Source: Natrinema sp. DC36 (GTDB taxonomy: Archaea > Halobacteriota > Halobacteria > Halobacteriales > Natrialbaceae). From it: a stretch of DNA of 64,000 bases. The notes under the pieces were generated by a model. The model was not told where the DNA came from. It made no database searches and saw nothing but the letters and a program-made list of their open reading frames with translations. A program made the position numbers and the translations under genes. Each line of letters opens with the position of its first letter. The stretch's first letter is position 1. This document shows, piece by piece, positions 1 to 9,186 of this stretch. The stretch covers positions 2,914,001 to 2,978,000 of the forward strand of contig NZ_CP084472.1 of NCBI RefSeq assembly GCF_020405225.1, read 5' to 3'.

Positions 1-156
1 GAAGAATATGATACCGTGGAAGGAGATGTTCGCTACGTCCTCGAGTATTACCGTGTTGCCGATGGGTTCGCATGTGATCCGGTTTCACATGGTGGAGAGA
101 TGGCGATCAAAAAAAACATGATCACTGACTCTTCTCCTGTAGTAGGAGGACAGTAA
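1..156 (+). CDS. C-terminal end of an unrecognised protein (cut by window edge)
   Basis: An open frame runs from base 1 to a TAA at 154-156 and gives 51 residues, with a middle reading RYVLEYYRVADGFACDPVSH. I do not recognise the family. The reading is only moderately supported, because the stretch is less GC-rich than the rest of the window and no start is visible. If it is real, it is the tail of a gene lying mostly to the left. Confidence 0.35.
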   Translation, partial: EEYDTVEGDVRYVLEYYRVADGFACDPVSHGGEMAIKKNMITDSSPVVGGQ

Positions 157-559
157 CAGAAACCGCGTGCAGTATGGAAACGCCGGCCAAAGCCCAGCGT
201 TTGAGACCCAGCCCTTGGCAGGAGATCTGTTGCTCACGGGTGGGTGCGAAACCGGGTGTAACAATATATGACTTCACGTCAGGACATGATTTGATCTCGG
301 AGTTCGATCCTGAGGAGGTTTGGCTATGATCATTGGTCGGAAGCCCCCGGTTGCGAGCGTTACGACGCACCCCGGACGCTCGATGACCATAATCTGTGCG
401 CCCTGCGCGCAAGTTCTTGGCCGACAAAATCTCCAGGCACCGTCGCGGGCGTCTGCGACCGTCAGGTCAACGTGATCTCGAGCGCCACCGAAAACTCGCT
501 CGCGAAGCCGAGATGATTGCTAGCCCTGAGGGAGAAAAGGCGTGATGACAGTCGTCAAG
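157..559. other. Gap with no supported gene; looks degenerate
   Basis: About 400 bases between the left-edge frame and the first clear gene. Short frames exist on both strands, including a basic 49-codon frame ending with the TGA at 542-544 that contains DLERHRKLAREAEM, and a 101-codon frame on the minus strand. None has a promoter, a family signature or haloarchaeal acidic composition. It may be the remains of a decayed gene or mobile element, but no inverted repeats or target duplications were found. Confidence 0.4.
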
Positions 560-1930
560 TCAGTTAGTCCCGGTCGGATCGACACCAGGCAGCGTGATGA
601 GGTTCTCACGGCCGATACGAAGCTTCTCGATCTCGTCGTCGTCGTCCATCTTCGAGAGCAACTGCGACACCTTGGCGTTCGACCAGCCGGTCTCCGAGAC
701 GATGGTGGCCTGCTTCATCCGGCCGCCGTTTTGATCGATCAGGCGTAGGACGCGTTCCTCGTCGCTCAACAGCTCTGGATCAATCGCATTGTCGTGCGTT
801 TCTTTAAATGTGAGACTGGTCCCAGCACCTGACTCGGGCGTCTGATCGTCGACCGTGGATGACGATCCGGATTGGGCGATCGCCGCAGGGCCACCGTCCA
901 CGCCACGTGTCGCGTCTCGAGAATTACTCTGGTCGCTTTTGCGGCTGTCGGATTGTTCGGCACGTCCGAATAATGCGGTGATCGAGAACGAGGAGATTCG
1001 GTCCTGTGTGATCGGATCGTAACCGTATTTGCGCGCAATTAGATAGCCGCCGGCACCGAAGATAAGTACGAGAAACGCGACAATCACCCACCCTGCAGTC
1101 GACAGCAACGGAGGACCAGATCCGCTGGGACTGTCAGGTCCATCGGGATCACTACTGGCACCCTGGAGGATCGTAATCTCGAGACCGTCTTGGTCGAACT
1201 GATGGGGACCATCCCAGATGAGCGCACCATTTTCCGTGCTCGTTGGTGTATCGACGAATCCGTAGTTCTCCGGCGGTTTGATGACAAGTCGCTGTCCATC
1301 GCTCAATATCGGTAAGAGGGAACGGTCAGGTGACCAGAGAGCATCACCGACATGAAGGCGATCACCGTCGACCACCGCAAAGTTCGTCCAGACGAACGAG
1401 TAGGAGATAACTCCAATCCGCACATCGTCACCGTTCGAGGGTTGTGACTCTACATCGGTCTCAGGACGTATAATCCGAGGGTCGTCCCAATTCACAGTCT
1501 CGATCGACATCTCGCGACCGGTCGATTCGGCTGCGAGATTTGCGAACTCCTGAAATGTATGTGAATTATATAGGTCAACTTGATCACCCGAAACGACTGT
1601 ATTGGCGTATTCATTGAAAATTTCTGCTTCGGTATCGTTCCGTATGAGAAATCGACTCTCAATCGTCCACACTGCGTTCCCGTCATCAGCAATTTGGATC
1701 CGAATTTTCTGCCAGGGATCAGGCCGTTCCGGTGGTTCAACAGTCTCTTGAGACGAGATGGAACGTGACTGTTCGACGGCTGGGGAGAGGGAGGGCGATG
1801 CTGACGAGGACCGTTCGACAGTCGTCGGTGTGGTAGCCGACGGTGTCGCGGCCACTGCCCCCAAGCTCGACGTAGCGAGGAGGACTGCGAGGGTAATTAC
1901 GGTGGCAGTGGTAATCCGCATGCGTACCAA
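560..1930 (-). CDS. Membrane-anchored winged-helix regulator (DUF7345/DUF7343 type)
   Basis: 456 residues. An N-terminal signal peptide (about 1-28, ending in GAVAA) leads to an extracytoplasmic domain of roughly 245 residues. One membrane segment near 279-300 (GWVIVAFLVLIFGAGGYLIA) follows, then a Ser/Gln-rich linker, and a C-terminal winged helix from about 390 (DEERVLRLIDQNGGRMKQ). This outside-sensor, inside-HTH plan is a known haloarchaeal family. It is divergently paired with the secreted protein at 2073, which suggests the two act in the same envelope response. Target genes are unknown. The start is placed at the ATG preceding the hydrophobic signal. Confidence 0.85.
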   Translation of the reverse strand: MVRMRITTATVITLAVLLATSSLGAVAATPSATTPTTVERSSSASPSLSPAVEQSRSISSQETVEPPERPDPWQKIRIQIADDGNAVWTIESRFLIRNDTEAEIFNEYANTVVSGDQVDLYNSHTFQEFANLAAESTGREMSIETVNWDDPRIIRPETDVESQPSNGDDVRIGVISYSFVWTNFAVVDGDRLHVGDALWSPDRSLLPILSDGQRLVIKPPENYGFVDTPTSTENGALIWDGPHQFDQDGLEITILQGASSDPDGPDSPSGSGPPLLSTAGWVIVAFLVLIFGAGGYLIARKYGYDPITQDRISSFSITALFGRAEQSDSRKSDQSNSRDATRGVDGGPAAIAQSGSSSTVDDQTPESGAGTSLTFKETHDNAIDPELLSDEERVLRLIDQNGGRMKQATIVSETGWSNAKVSQLLSKMDDDDEIEKLRIGRENLITLPGVDPTGTN

Positions 1931-2072
1931 CGGGTGGTTTCCGGGGGGAAAAAACCCTTTCCATCGAAAAATGTATTGTTACCGACCACAGGAGACCATC
2001 GTAAATAAGCCGTATTTTTGCTGTGGTCGATAAACACCTTCTTTTTGTATCAGGAGTTCATATGGAACCGCG

Positions 2073-3284
2073 ATGAACAACGCGACACCTGTCTTCCTCG
2101 CGTTTCTCCTCGTCCTCTCGTTGCCTATGATGGCTACTGTCGGGGCGACTCCTAGCGTGGAGACCAGCGGGCAATCCGAGACGGCCCTCCAAGGGAAGCA
2201 GTTCCTGCAAACAGCGCCGGTTGAAGTCGAGAACTCGACGAACCGACTCCAACTCGATGGCGACGTGAGCAGCGGATATACCGAGTATACGCCGAATATC
2301 GGGATGGTTTTTGCGATTGCTGACGATGAACTCCGAATCGACCACGACCAGTACACAATTGTCGACAGGAAGTTCGCCACAGCGTCGAGAGAAGAACGAA
2401 TCGCGATGATCAATCGGGCGTACAAGCGGATTCAGCAACGCGAAGACGAACTCGAGCGACGAGAGCGCGAAGCAGTAGAAAGACACGAAGCGAGTGAGCG
2501 CTCGTCGAGAGAACTGCTCCAGGCCCTCCTCCGAAATCACAACGAGGCAGCGATACTGTCGGACAGCCTCGACGATCTCAAAGAACGAGCATCCCAAGTA
2601 CCGAGCTATTCGCTACGTCAAACGCGTTCCAACCACAAGAAGCTGGACTATCATCAGACACCTCTCCGGGCGAACCTCGAGCAGCTGTCGATGACCCCAG
2701 TCAGTAGTACCCCTCGTGACGTGGTCGTCTCCACTTCGCAGACTGGGTACCAGATCGAAATAATGGACGGAACGCAATACATCGTTGAAACGACACGGTT
2801 CGACAACCGTGACCAAACAGCGCCGGATCAGTTCGGCGATGGCGAAGCATACGATCACGCGAGGGGGCTCTATCCGTGGGCGGGAGACCGACCGTATTTC
2901 CAGGATAACAGTCCGGATCACTACTGGACTGAGATGTCTCACGAACAGGGCCGCCTCGAGTTTTACTTCGACAGCGGGACCGGTGATGTCTATCGCGAGA
3001 TACAGGAACTTGACGCATCGTTGATGCCATCCACAGAGGGGGAAAGCTGGCTGAGTAGCGGGGTTACTATGTCGGTAAACAGGACGTCGATGGGTGGGCC
3101 GATCGAGGTGACAGTGACCGATACAGCAGCTAGCGAGCCAATGAACTCGACTATTACGGTTGATGGCGTCGAGATAGGCGAAACTGGCGACGATGGGAAA
3201 TTATGGGTGATTTCGCCAGTCGGCACACATGAACTCACAGCGAAAACAGAGAACGGGACCGTCACCGGAAGAATCACTCGTTGA
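2073..3284 (+). CDS. Secreted haloarchaeal protein, DUF7096/DUF7094-like
   Basis: 403 residues with a signal peptide (about 1-25, LPMMATVGATP). A helical, charged middle (about 105-170, containing RIQQREDELERREREAVER) is probably a coiled coil, and an Ig-like beta-rich C-terminus ends near residue 400. No catalytic motif is seen. It lies head to head with the membrane winged-helix regulator at 560-1930, a pairing I believe recurs in haloarchaea, so the two are probably functionally linked. The assignment to these DUF families is from recall of their sequence style and should be treated as likely rather than certain. Confidence 0.75.
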   Translation: MNNATPVFLAFLLVLSLPMMATVGATPSVETSGQSETALQGKQFLQTAPVEVENSTNRLQLDGDVSSGYTEYTPNIGMVFAIADDELRIDHDQYTIVDRKFATASREERIAMINRAYKRIQQREDELERREREAVERHEASERSSRELLQALLRNHNEAAILSDSLDDLKERASQVPSYSLRQTRSNHKKLDYHQTPLRANLEQLSMTPVSSTPRDVVVSTSQTGYQIEIMDGTQYIVETTRFDNRDQTAPDQFGDGEAYDHARGLYPWAGDRPYFQDNSPDHYWTEMSHEQGRLEFYFDSGTGDVYREIQELDASLMPSTEGESWLSSGVTMSVNRTSMGGPIEVTVTDTAASEPMNSTITVDGVEIGETGDDGKLWVISPVGTHELTAKTENGTVTGRITR

Positions 3285-3360
3285 AAGAGTGTAGACGCAC
3301 TATTCCCGAAAGAAGTTGCAATCCGGCCGACGAACAAGATAGTAGTAGTCGATGCTTGCG

Positions 3361-3370
3361 TTCATATAGG
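3361..3370 (+). promoter_or_regulatory. TATA box for the pilin-like gene at 3391
   Basis: TTCATATAGG is centred about 26 bases before the ATG at 3391, the spacing expected for a leaderless haloarchaeal transcript. Confidence 0.5.
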
Positions 3371-3390
3371 GAGGAGCAACCAAGGCGGCT

Positions 3391-3888
3391 ATGCACGTGG
3401 GGCCGCTCCGGTATGGCCGGGAAAGACGCAGCATACGCGCCGTAAGTCCAGTCGTCGGCGTCCTCGCGTTAGTCGTACTCACCGTCTGTCTCGCGGCCGT
3501 CGTCGCGGCCGGCGTCGGTGCGTGGTCGCTCGAGTCGCCCGGACCGACCGCGAGCTTCGAACTCGAGGCCGACGGAAACGACTCATCGATCACGGTCGAG
3601 CACGTAGCCGGCGATGCGATCGACGTCGAGGCGCTATCGGTGACGATCGCAGTCGACGGCACGGAATTGGACGCACAGCCGCCGATTCCGTTCGTGGGTG
3701 CGAAGGGATTCGACGGCGCGCCCGACGGCCCGTTCAACGCGAAAAGCGATTCGACGTGGACGGCGGGGGAGCTGGCCGGCGTAACGATCGCCAACAACAG
3801 CCCGACGCTCGCGACGGGCGATTCGGTCACCGTCACGCTCACCGTCGACGGTCGACGGGTGGCTAGCCTCGAGACGACGGCGACTTGA
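3391..3888 (+). CDS. Type IV pilin-like protein
   Basis: 165 residues. The N-terminus carries a short basic leader, then RAVSPVVGVLALVVLTVCLA, the classic haloarchaeal pilin processing site and hydrophobic assembly helix recognised by the prepilin peptidase PibD. The rest is an acidic beta-rich domain. It could be a minor pilin or a pilin-anchored surface protein, since no pilus assembly ATPase or membrane platform gene is nearby. The ATG at 3391 fits the TATA box and leaves a leader of normal length. Confidence 0.85.
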   Translation: MHVGPLRYGRERRSIRAVSPVVGVLALVVLTVCLAAVVAAGVGAWSLESPGPTASFELEADGNDSSITVEHVAGDAIDVEALSVTIAVDGTELDAQPPIPFVGAKGFDGAPDGPFNAKSDSTWTAGELAGVTIANNSPTLATGDSVTVTLTVDGRRVASLETTAT

Positions 3889-3911
3889 CGAGGGCTGCGA
3901 TACCCGCTTGA

Positions 3912-4535
3912 TCACTCCGGTGCGCGACCGATCGTCGTAATCGCGACGTCGGGATCGTACGACGGTCCCATGAACGCGTGTTTCACGTCCTCGAAGCCGG
4001 CGGTTTTGAACATGCGATCGGCTTCGTACTCGTCGTAGAAGAGCATGATCGAGTCGGCCAGCAGCTGACTGACGATGTTATCGGGATAGTTCGGCCCGAC
4101 GACGAGCACCTGTCCGCCGGGTTTGAGGACGCGACGGAACTCCCGCAGGGCGAGGATCGGGTTCGGCCAGTACTCGATCGAACCGGAAGACCAGACGACG
4201 TCGAACGTATCGGTCGCGAACGGCAGCCGCTCGGCGTCGCCGCGGTGGAAGTGCACCGGCGGCGCGCGAGTGCCGAACTTCTCGTAGGCCTGTGCGAGCT
4301 GGTGTTCGCTCTGGTCGAGCGCGTAGACCTCGTCGACGTGCTCGAGCAGGCCCTCGGTCGCGAAGCCGGTGCCGCAGCCGACGTCGAGGACGGTCATGTC
4401 GTCCTCGAACTCGAGCAGCGACAGGGCCTCGCTGCGCATCTCCGCGTTCCAGATGAAGGGGTTCACCCGATCGTAGACCCGCGAGAGGTACTTGTAGAAC
4501 AGTCGGGCGCGGGCCTTGTTCTCGAGAAGTCCCAT
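3912..4535 (-). CDS. Class I SAM-dependent methyltransferase
   Basis: 207 residues. Motif I is VLDVGCGTG near residue 50, an acidic residue follows the second strand (ALDQSE), GDAERLPF lies near 101, and the post-motif FRRVLKPGGQVLVVG is near 134. The N-terminal LLENKARARLFYKYLSRVYD resembles archaeal relatives of the plant MPBQ/MSBQ (quinone ring) methyltransferases, so a role in methylating menaquinone is possible. The substrate cannot be read from sequence. The ATG at 4535 is supported by a TATA box 27 bases upstream. Confidence 0.8.
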   Translation of the reverse strand: MGLLENKARARLFYKYLSRVYDRVNPFIWNAEMRSEALSLLEFEDDMTVLDVGCGTGFATEGLLEHVDEVYALDQSEHQLAQAYEKFGTRAPPVHFHRGDAERLPFATDTFDVVWSSGSIEYWPNPILALREFRRVLKPGGQVLVVGPNYPDNIVSQLLADSIMLFYDEYEADRMFKTAGFEDVKHAFMGPSYDPDVAITTIGRAPE

Positions 4536-4557
4536 TTGTGACGAGTTTCGGTCCGAT

Positions 4558-4566
4558 CGCTATATG
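4558..4566 (-). promoter_or_regulatory. TATA box for the methyltransferase gene
   Basis: CGCTATATG on the plus strand (read CATATAGCG on the coding strand) is centred 27 bases before the ATG at 4535, suggesting a leaderless transcript. Confidence 0.5.
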
Positions 4567-4653
4567 TCTGCTGTTATTCGCGCTCCGAACGCGGTGAAAG
4601 TCGATATTACTGCCCTATTAAGGCCGGTTCGAGCTGAGGCAGTTTCGCAACTA

Positions 4654-4661
4654 CCATATAC
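4654..4661 (+). promoter_or_regulatory. Putative TATA box of the ATP synthase operon
   Basis: CCATATAC lies about 35 bases before the ATG of atpH. Transcription would start near 4684 and give a leader of under 10 bases. It is the only TATA-like element close to the operon start. Confidence 0.4.
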
Positions 4662-4692
4662 GCGCTCTGGCAAACGTCCGATTGCTTAGAGT

Positions 4693-5025
4693 ATGCCGAG
4701 GCCACAGGTTCTCGAACGAATTAAGTCGGCGGAAGCGGAGGCCGACGAGATCGTCGCACAGGCAGAAAACGACCGCGACGAGCGAATAGCCAAGGCCCGG
4801 GAACGTGCCGAGGAGATTCGCACGGAAGCGGAACAGGAGGCCCAAGAGTTGAAGGAGCGCCGCCTGGAGGACGCTCGCGAGGAGATCGATGCGGAGTGCG
4901 AGCGGGTCCTCGAAGACGGCGAACAGAAGCGTGAAGCGCTCGCCGAGCGCGCCCGGGATCGGGTCGATGACGTGACCGATCACGTCGTCGACCTGTTCCA
5001 GGAGGACGTCCATGCTCAGACCTGA
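4693..5025 (+). CDS. atpH: A-type ATP synthase subunit H
   Basis: 110 residues, almost wholly charged helix (for example AKARERAEEIRTEAEQEAQE). Subunit H forms the peripheral stalk with subunit E and joins the catalytic A3B3 head to the membrane subunit I. The length and heptad pattern fit the family. It is the first gene of the ATP synthase operon, and its last 14 bases overlap the start of atpI. Confidence 0.9.
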   Translation: MPRPQVLERIKSAEAEADEIVAQAENDRDERIAKARERAEEIRTEAEQEAQELKERRLEDAREEIDAECERVLEDGEQKREALAERARDRVDDVTDHVVDLFQEDVHAQT

Positions 5026-7252
5026 GCGAATGAGCAAGGTCTCGGTGACCGGTTCGCGGGGCGTCATGCCCGCGGTCATCGAGACGGTTCACGAGCTGAG
5101 TCTGGTGCATCTCTCGGACTACGACGGCTCCTGGGAGGGGTTCGACAACGGTAACCCGATGGCGGGTGCCGATCGAGCCTCCGAGAAGCTGGTGACCGTC
5201 CGAGCGCTCGAGAGCACCCTCGAGCTGTCGGCCGACGAGGCCGAATCGGGAAGCATCGACGAGGGCTGGGAAGACCGGCTCGAGTCGGTCCGCACGCGGG
5301 TCAACGAACTCGACGATCGGCGCGGAGAGATCACCGACGAGCTCCGCCAGATCAACGAGAAGATCGACCGCATCGCTCCGTTCGCGGAGCTCGGAATCGA
5401 CCTCGACCTGCTGTCGGGGTACGAGACGGTCGATGTCCTCGTCGGTGAGGGCCCCCTCGAGGAAGTCGAGGCGGCCGTCGCCGCGTCCGACGACATTCGG
5501 GCGTTCGAGACGTTCACCGGTGGCGATATCGTGGCGGTCGTCGCCGCGCCCACCGAGGACGCCGACGAGAACCCCATCGACGACGCGCTGGTCGGCGTCG
5601 AGTTCACCCGCTACGAGGTGCCCGACACCGAGCAGAGTCCCGAGGACTACGTCGACGAACTCGAGAGTCGGAAGCGGGACCTCGAGTCGCGGCTCGACGA
5701 GATCGACGCGGAACTCGCGGAGATCAAAGACGAGGAAGCCGAGTTCCTCCTGCGGGTCGAAGAGGAACTAACGATCGAGGTCCAGCAGGCGGAAGCGCCG
5801 CTACAGTTCGCGACGACCGAACGCGCGTTCGTCGCGGAGGGCTGGATTCCGACCGACGAGTACGACCGACTCGTCGCCGCGCTGAACGACGCCGTCGGCG
5901 ACAGCGTCGAGATCGAAGAACTCGAGCGGGCGGATTACGACCGCCACGGCGCACACTCCCACACGGAAGACGTTCAGAAGGGAACGCCCGCCGGGGCCGA
6001 CGAGGAAGACGACAGCGCTGCCGAGGCGGACGACCAGCGACAGAAGGCCGTCACGGACGGCGGTTCGGCAGTCACGATGGGTGACGAGCCGCCGACGATC
6101 CAGGACAATCCCGGACCGGCCAAGCCGTTCGAACTGCTGGTACAGGCGGTCAACCGACCGAAGTACAGCGAGCTGGATCCGACGATCTTCCTGTTCCTGA
6201 CGTTCCCGCTGTTCTTCGGGTTCATGATCGGCGACGTCGGCTACGGGATCATGTACGTGGCCATCGGGGCCTACATGGCCACGCAGTTCGACAGCAAAGG
6301 CGTCACCAGTCTCGGCGGCGTTGCGATCTGGGCGGGCCTGTTCACGATCCTCTTCGGATTCGTGTACGGCGAGATATTCGGCCTCCACATCCTCGGAGAG
6401 GTCGTTTGGCACGACCTGCTGAACGTCGAACTCTTGCCGCTCAACAAGGGGCTCGAGCCGGCGGCCGCCGACTTCGCCCTGGGCTGGATGGTCGTTAGCG
6501 TGCTGGCCGGGATCGTCCACCTCAACATCGGATACATCCTGGACTTCTACGAGAATCTCAGCCATGGGGTCAAAGACGCCCTCTTCCACAGCGGCTCGTG
6601 GATCCTGATGATCAACGGGATCTGGATCTGGATCTTCTCGGCGCAGGCGGAGGGATCGAAGCCCGACTTCCTGTTCACGACGTTTGCTAGCGACGGACCG
6701 TTCCCGATCGGGTTCACCGGGTTCCCGATGTGGTCGCTATTCACGTTCCCCGAAGCGATCCCGCTTCTGGGCGGGTTCCCGCTTACGGCACCGCTGCTGG
6801 TCTTCCTGATCGGGTTCGTCATGCTCGGCGTCAGCGAACCCGTCGAACTCGTCGAATCGCTCGACGTCGTCGTCAACGTCTTCTCGTACACCCGGATGGG
6901 CGCAGTGTTGCTCGCGAAGGCCGGCATGGCGTTCGTGGTCAACCTGCTGTTCTTCGGCGCCTACGAGGACCCAGACGGCGAGTTCCACTTCCTTCGAAAT
7001 CACGAACCGAGCTACGTCGCGGAACACTACGGCGAGGGTGCCGACGTCGTCTTCGGCGGCCTCATGCACTCGGGTACCGCAGCCCTGCTCGGTGGACTTG
7101 TTATTCTCGTGCTCGGACACATCGTCGTGTTAGTGCTTGGCGTGACAAGCGCCGGCTTACAGGCTGTGCGCCTCGAGTACGTCGAATTCTTTAACAAGTT
7201 TTATGAAGGCGGTGGGGAGAACTACGAACCGTTCGGAACCGATCGAAACTAG
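5012..7252 (+). CDS. atpI: A-type ATP synthase subunit I (a-subunit)
   Basis: 746 residues. The cytoplasmic half (1 to about 390) has long helices and forms the stator connection. It includes a very acidic insert near 315-360 (GADEEDDSAAEADD). The C-terminal half has about seven membrane helices starting near FLFLTFPLFFGFMIGDVGYG and forms the proton half-channels next to the K ring. I chose the ATG at 5012 (MLRPERMSKVSV), which overlaps atpH by 14 bases. The ATG six codons later is the alternative. Confidence 0.95.
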   Translation: MLRPERMSKVSVTGSRGVMPAVIETVHELSLVHLSDYDGSWEGFDNGNPMAGADRASEKLVTVRALESTLELSADEAESGSIDEGWEDRLESVRTRVNELDDRRGEITDELRQINEKIDRIAPFAELGIDLDLLSGYETVDVLVGEGPLEEVEAAVAASDDIRAFETFTGGDIVAVVAAPTEDADENPIDDALVGVEFTRYEVPDTEQSPEDYVDELESRKRDLESRLDEIDAELAEIKDEEAEFLLRVEEELTIEVQQAEAPLQFATTERAFVAEGWIPTDEYDRLVAALNDAVGDSVEIEELERADYDRHGAHSHTEDVQKGTPAGADEEDDSAAEADDQRQKAVTDGGSAVTMGDEPPTIQDNPGPAKPFELLVQAVNRPKYSELDPTIFLFLTFPLFFGFMIGDVGYGIMYVAIGAYMATQFDSKGVTSLGGVAIWAGLFTILFGFVYGEIFGLHILGEVVWHDLLNVELLPLNKGLEPAAADFALGWMVVSVLAGIVHLNIGYILDFYENLSHGVKDALFHSGSWILMINGIWIWIFSAQAEGSKPDFLFTTFASDGPFPIGFTGFPMWSLFTFPEAIPLLGGFPLTAPLLVFLIGFVMLGVSEPVELVESLDVVVNVFSYTRMGAVLLAKAGMAFVVNLLFFGAYEDPDGEFHFLRNHEPSYVAEHYGEGADVVFGGLMHSGTAALLGGLVILVLGHIVVLVLGVTSAGLQAVRLEYVEFFNKFYEGGGENYEPFGTDRN

Positions 7253-7275
7253 ACTGAGGACTAATAATTAACACA

Positions 7276-7533
7276 ATGATTGAATTCGCAGACCTTGCAC
7301 TTCAGAACGGCGGAACAGTCGAAGCAGCGCCCACACTCAACGACGCAGGTGCCGCGGCAATCGCCGTCGGTCTCGCTGCACTCGCAGCGGGATACGCCGA
7401 GCGCGGTATCGGCGCGGCAGCCGTCGGTGCGATCGCCGAGGACGACGACATGTTCGTCCCGGGCCTGATCATGACCGTCCTCCCGGAGACGCTCGTGATC
7501 CTCGCCCTGGTCGTCGTCTTCATCGTCGGATAA
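7276..7533 (+). CDS. atpK: A-type ATP synthase subunit K (proteolipid c ring)
   Basis: 85 residues with two membrane hairpin helices. The Gly/Ala-rich first helix is AAAIAVGLAALAAGYAERGI. The second helix contains the ion-carrying carboxylate in VLPETLVIL (Glu71). The first 20 or so residues (ending near EAAPTLND) form an extra N-terminal stretch. The gene sits between atpI and atpE as in other archaea. Confidence 0.95.
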   Translation: MIEFADLALQNGGTVEAAPTLNDAGAAAIAVGLAALAAGYAERGIGAAAVGAIAEDDDMFVPGLIMTVLPETLVILALVVVFIVG

Positions 7534-7555
7534 CCACACCCCCCTTCTCTCACCA

Positions 7556-8137
7556 ATGAGTTTGGACACAGTCGTCAAAGACATTCGAGAAGAGGCCAAC
7601 GCGCGTGCGGAGGACATCCGCGCGGAGGGCGAAACGCGCGCCGAGGAGATCGAATCGGCGGCCGAATCCGACGCCGAGGAGATCCTCGCCGACGCGGAAC
7701 AGGAGGTCGAACGCGAAATCGACCAACTCCGCGAACAGCGCCTCTCCAGCGCGAAGCTGGAGGCGAAACAGAAGCGCCTGGAGGCCCGTCGCGACGTGCT
7801 CGGCGAAGTCCGCGAGGCGGTCGAGGACGAACTCGCATCTCTCGAGGGCGACACCCGCGAGGAGCTCACACGAGATCTGCTCGAGGCAGCGAGCGTCGAG
7901 TTCGACGAGGGCGACGACGTCAACGTCTCCGGTCGCAGCGACGATCAGGAGCTGCTCGAGTCGATCCTCACGGACTACGACGGCTACGAGTACGCCGGCG
8001 AGGTCGACTGCCTCGGCGGCGTCGTCGTCGAGAGCGACCAGTCCCGCGTCCGAGTCAACAACACGTTCGACTCGGTCCTCGAGGACGTCTGGGAAGACAA
8101 CCTTCAGGCGATCAGCAACCGACTCTTCGAGCAATGA
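7556..8137 (+). CDS. atpE: A-type ATP synthase subunit E
   Basis: 193 residues. The N-terminal half is an extended charged helix (about 1-95) that pairs with subunit H in the peripheral stalks. The C-terminal half is a globular alpha/beta domain with the conserved GGVVVES segment that caps the B subunit. The stop codon overlaps the atpC start in an ATGA arrangement, so translation is probably coupled. Confidence 0.95.
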   Translation: MSLDTVVKDIREEANARAEDIRAEGETRAEEIESAAESDAEEILADAEQEVEREIDQLREQRLSSAKLEAKQKRLEARRDVLGEVREAVEDELASLEGDTREELTRDLLEAASVEFDEGDDVNVSGRSDDQELLESILTDYDGYEYAGEVDCLGGVVVESDQSRVRVNNTFDSVLEDVWEDNLQAISNRLFEQ

Positions 8138-9186
8138 GCACGGGTGCCTCGAATCCGGAATACGTGAACGCTCGCGTGCGGTCGCGCCGAGCCTCGCTGT
8201 TCTCGGACGAAGACTACCGCAAGCTGATCCGGATGGGGCCGAGCGAGATCGCGCGGTTCATGGAGGAAACGGAGTACGAACGCGAGATCAACGAGCTCGG
8301 CACGCGGTTTTCGGGCGTCGACCTGATCGAATACGCGCTGAACCGCAACCTCGCGAAGCACTTCGACGACCTGTTGGACTGGTCGAACGGGCGACTCTAC
8401 GATCTGATCGCCCGCTACCTGCGGAAGTTCGACGTCTGGAACCTGAAAACGATCGTCCGCGGAATCTACACCGACACCGATCCCGAGGACATCCAGACGG
8501 ACCTCATCCGCGCCGGCGAACTCGACGACCGGACGATCGACCGGCTACTCGAGGCCGACGAGATCGAGGACGCGATCGAAGTGCTGTACGGAACGAACTA
8601 CTACGAGCCGCTGACGGTCGCCTACGAGGAGTTCGAGGAAACCGGCGCGCTCGTTCCCCTCGAGAACGCGCTCGACCGGGAGTTCTACGAGAATCTGCTC
8701 GCGGACCTCGGCCGACCCCAGGAGGGACCGGAAGCGAAGTACGTCGAGTTCCTCGAGGCCGAGATCGACTTCCGGAACGCCCGGAACGCCCTGCGACTCG
8801 CTCGCAGCGGTGCCGATCTCGATCCCGCGACCTACTACATCGACGGCGGCGTCCTCTTCGACGCGTCGGATCTCAACCGACTCGTCGGCGACTACGACGC
8901 GCTCGTCGACCACATCGCCGATAGCAGGCGGTACGGCGACCGACTCTCGAGCGCGCTGGGTCGGCTGCGCGATGCTGACAGCCTTATCCAGTTCGAGCAC
9001 GCACTAGACGCCGCGTTGCTCGAGTACGCCGACACGCTCTCGAGCATCTACCCGGCCTCGGTCTCGGCCGTGTTGTCGTACATCCTCGCGAAGGAACGCG
9101 AGGTCGAGAACATCCGCGCTATCGCGCGCGGTCGCGAGGTCGGGCTCGCAGAGAACGAGATCGAAGAGGAGCTGGTGATCCTATGA
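8134..9186 (+). CDS. atpC: A-type ATP synthase subunit C
   Basis: 350 residues of helical repeats. Subunit C is the central adaptor joining the D/F shaft to the K ring, related to V-ATPase subunit d. The N-terminal NPEYVNARVRSRRASLF and the terminal ENIRAIARGREVGL are family signatures. The gene overlaps both neighbours by four bases (ATGA), showing tight translational coupling within the operon. Confidence 0.95.
   Translation: MSTGASNPEYVNARVRSRRASLFSDEDYRKLIRMGPSEIARFMEETEYEREINELGTRFSGVDLIEYALNRNLAKHFDDLLDWSNGRLYDLIARYLRKFDVWNLKTIVRGIYTDTDPEDIQTDLIRAGELDDRTIDRLLEADEIEDAIEVLYGTNYYEPLTVAYEEFEETGALVPLENALDREFYENLLADLGRPQEGPEAKYVEFLEAEIDFRNARNALRLARSGADLDPATYYIDGGVLFDASDLNRLVGDYDALVDHIADSRRYGDRLSSALGRLRDADSLIQFEHALDAALLEYADTLSSIYPASVSAVLSYILAKEREVENIRAIARGREVGLAENEIEEELVIL

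Noticed and set aside
295-345. Weak likeness to the start of archaeal 16S rRNA (GATCCTGAGGAGG)
   Set aside because: The match is only a dozen bases and does not continue into the conserved rRNA helices.
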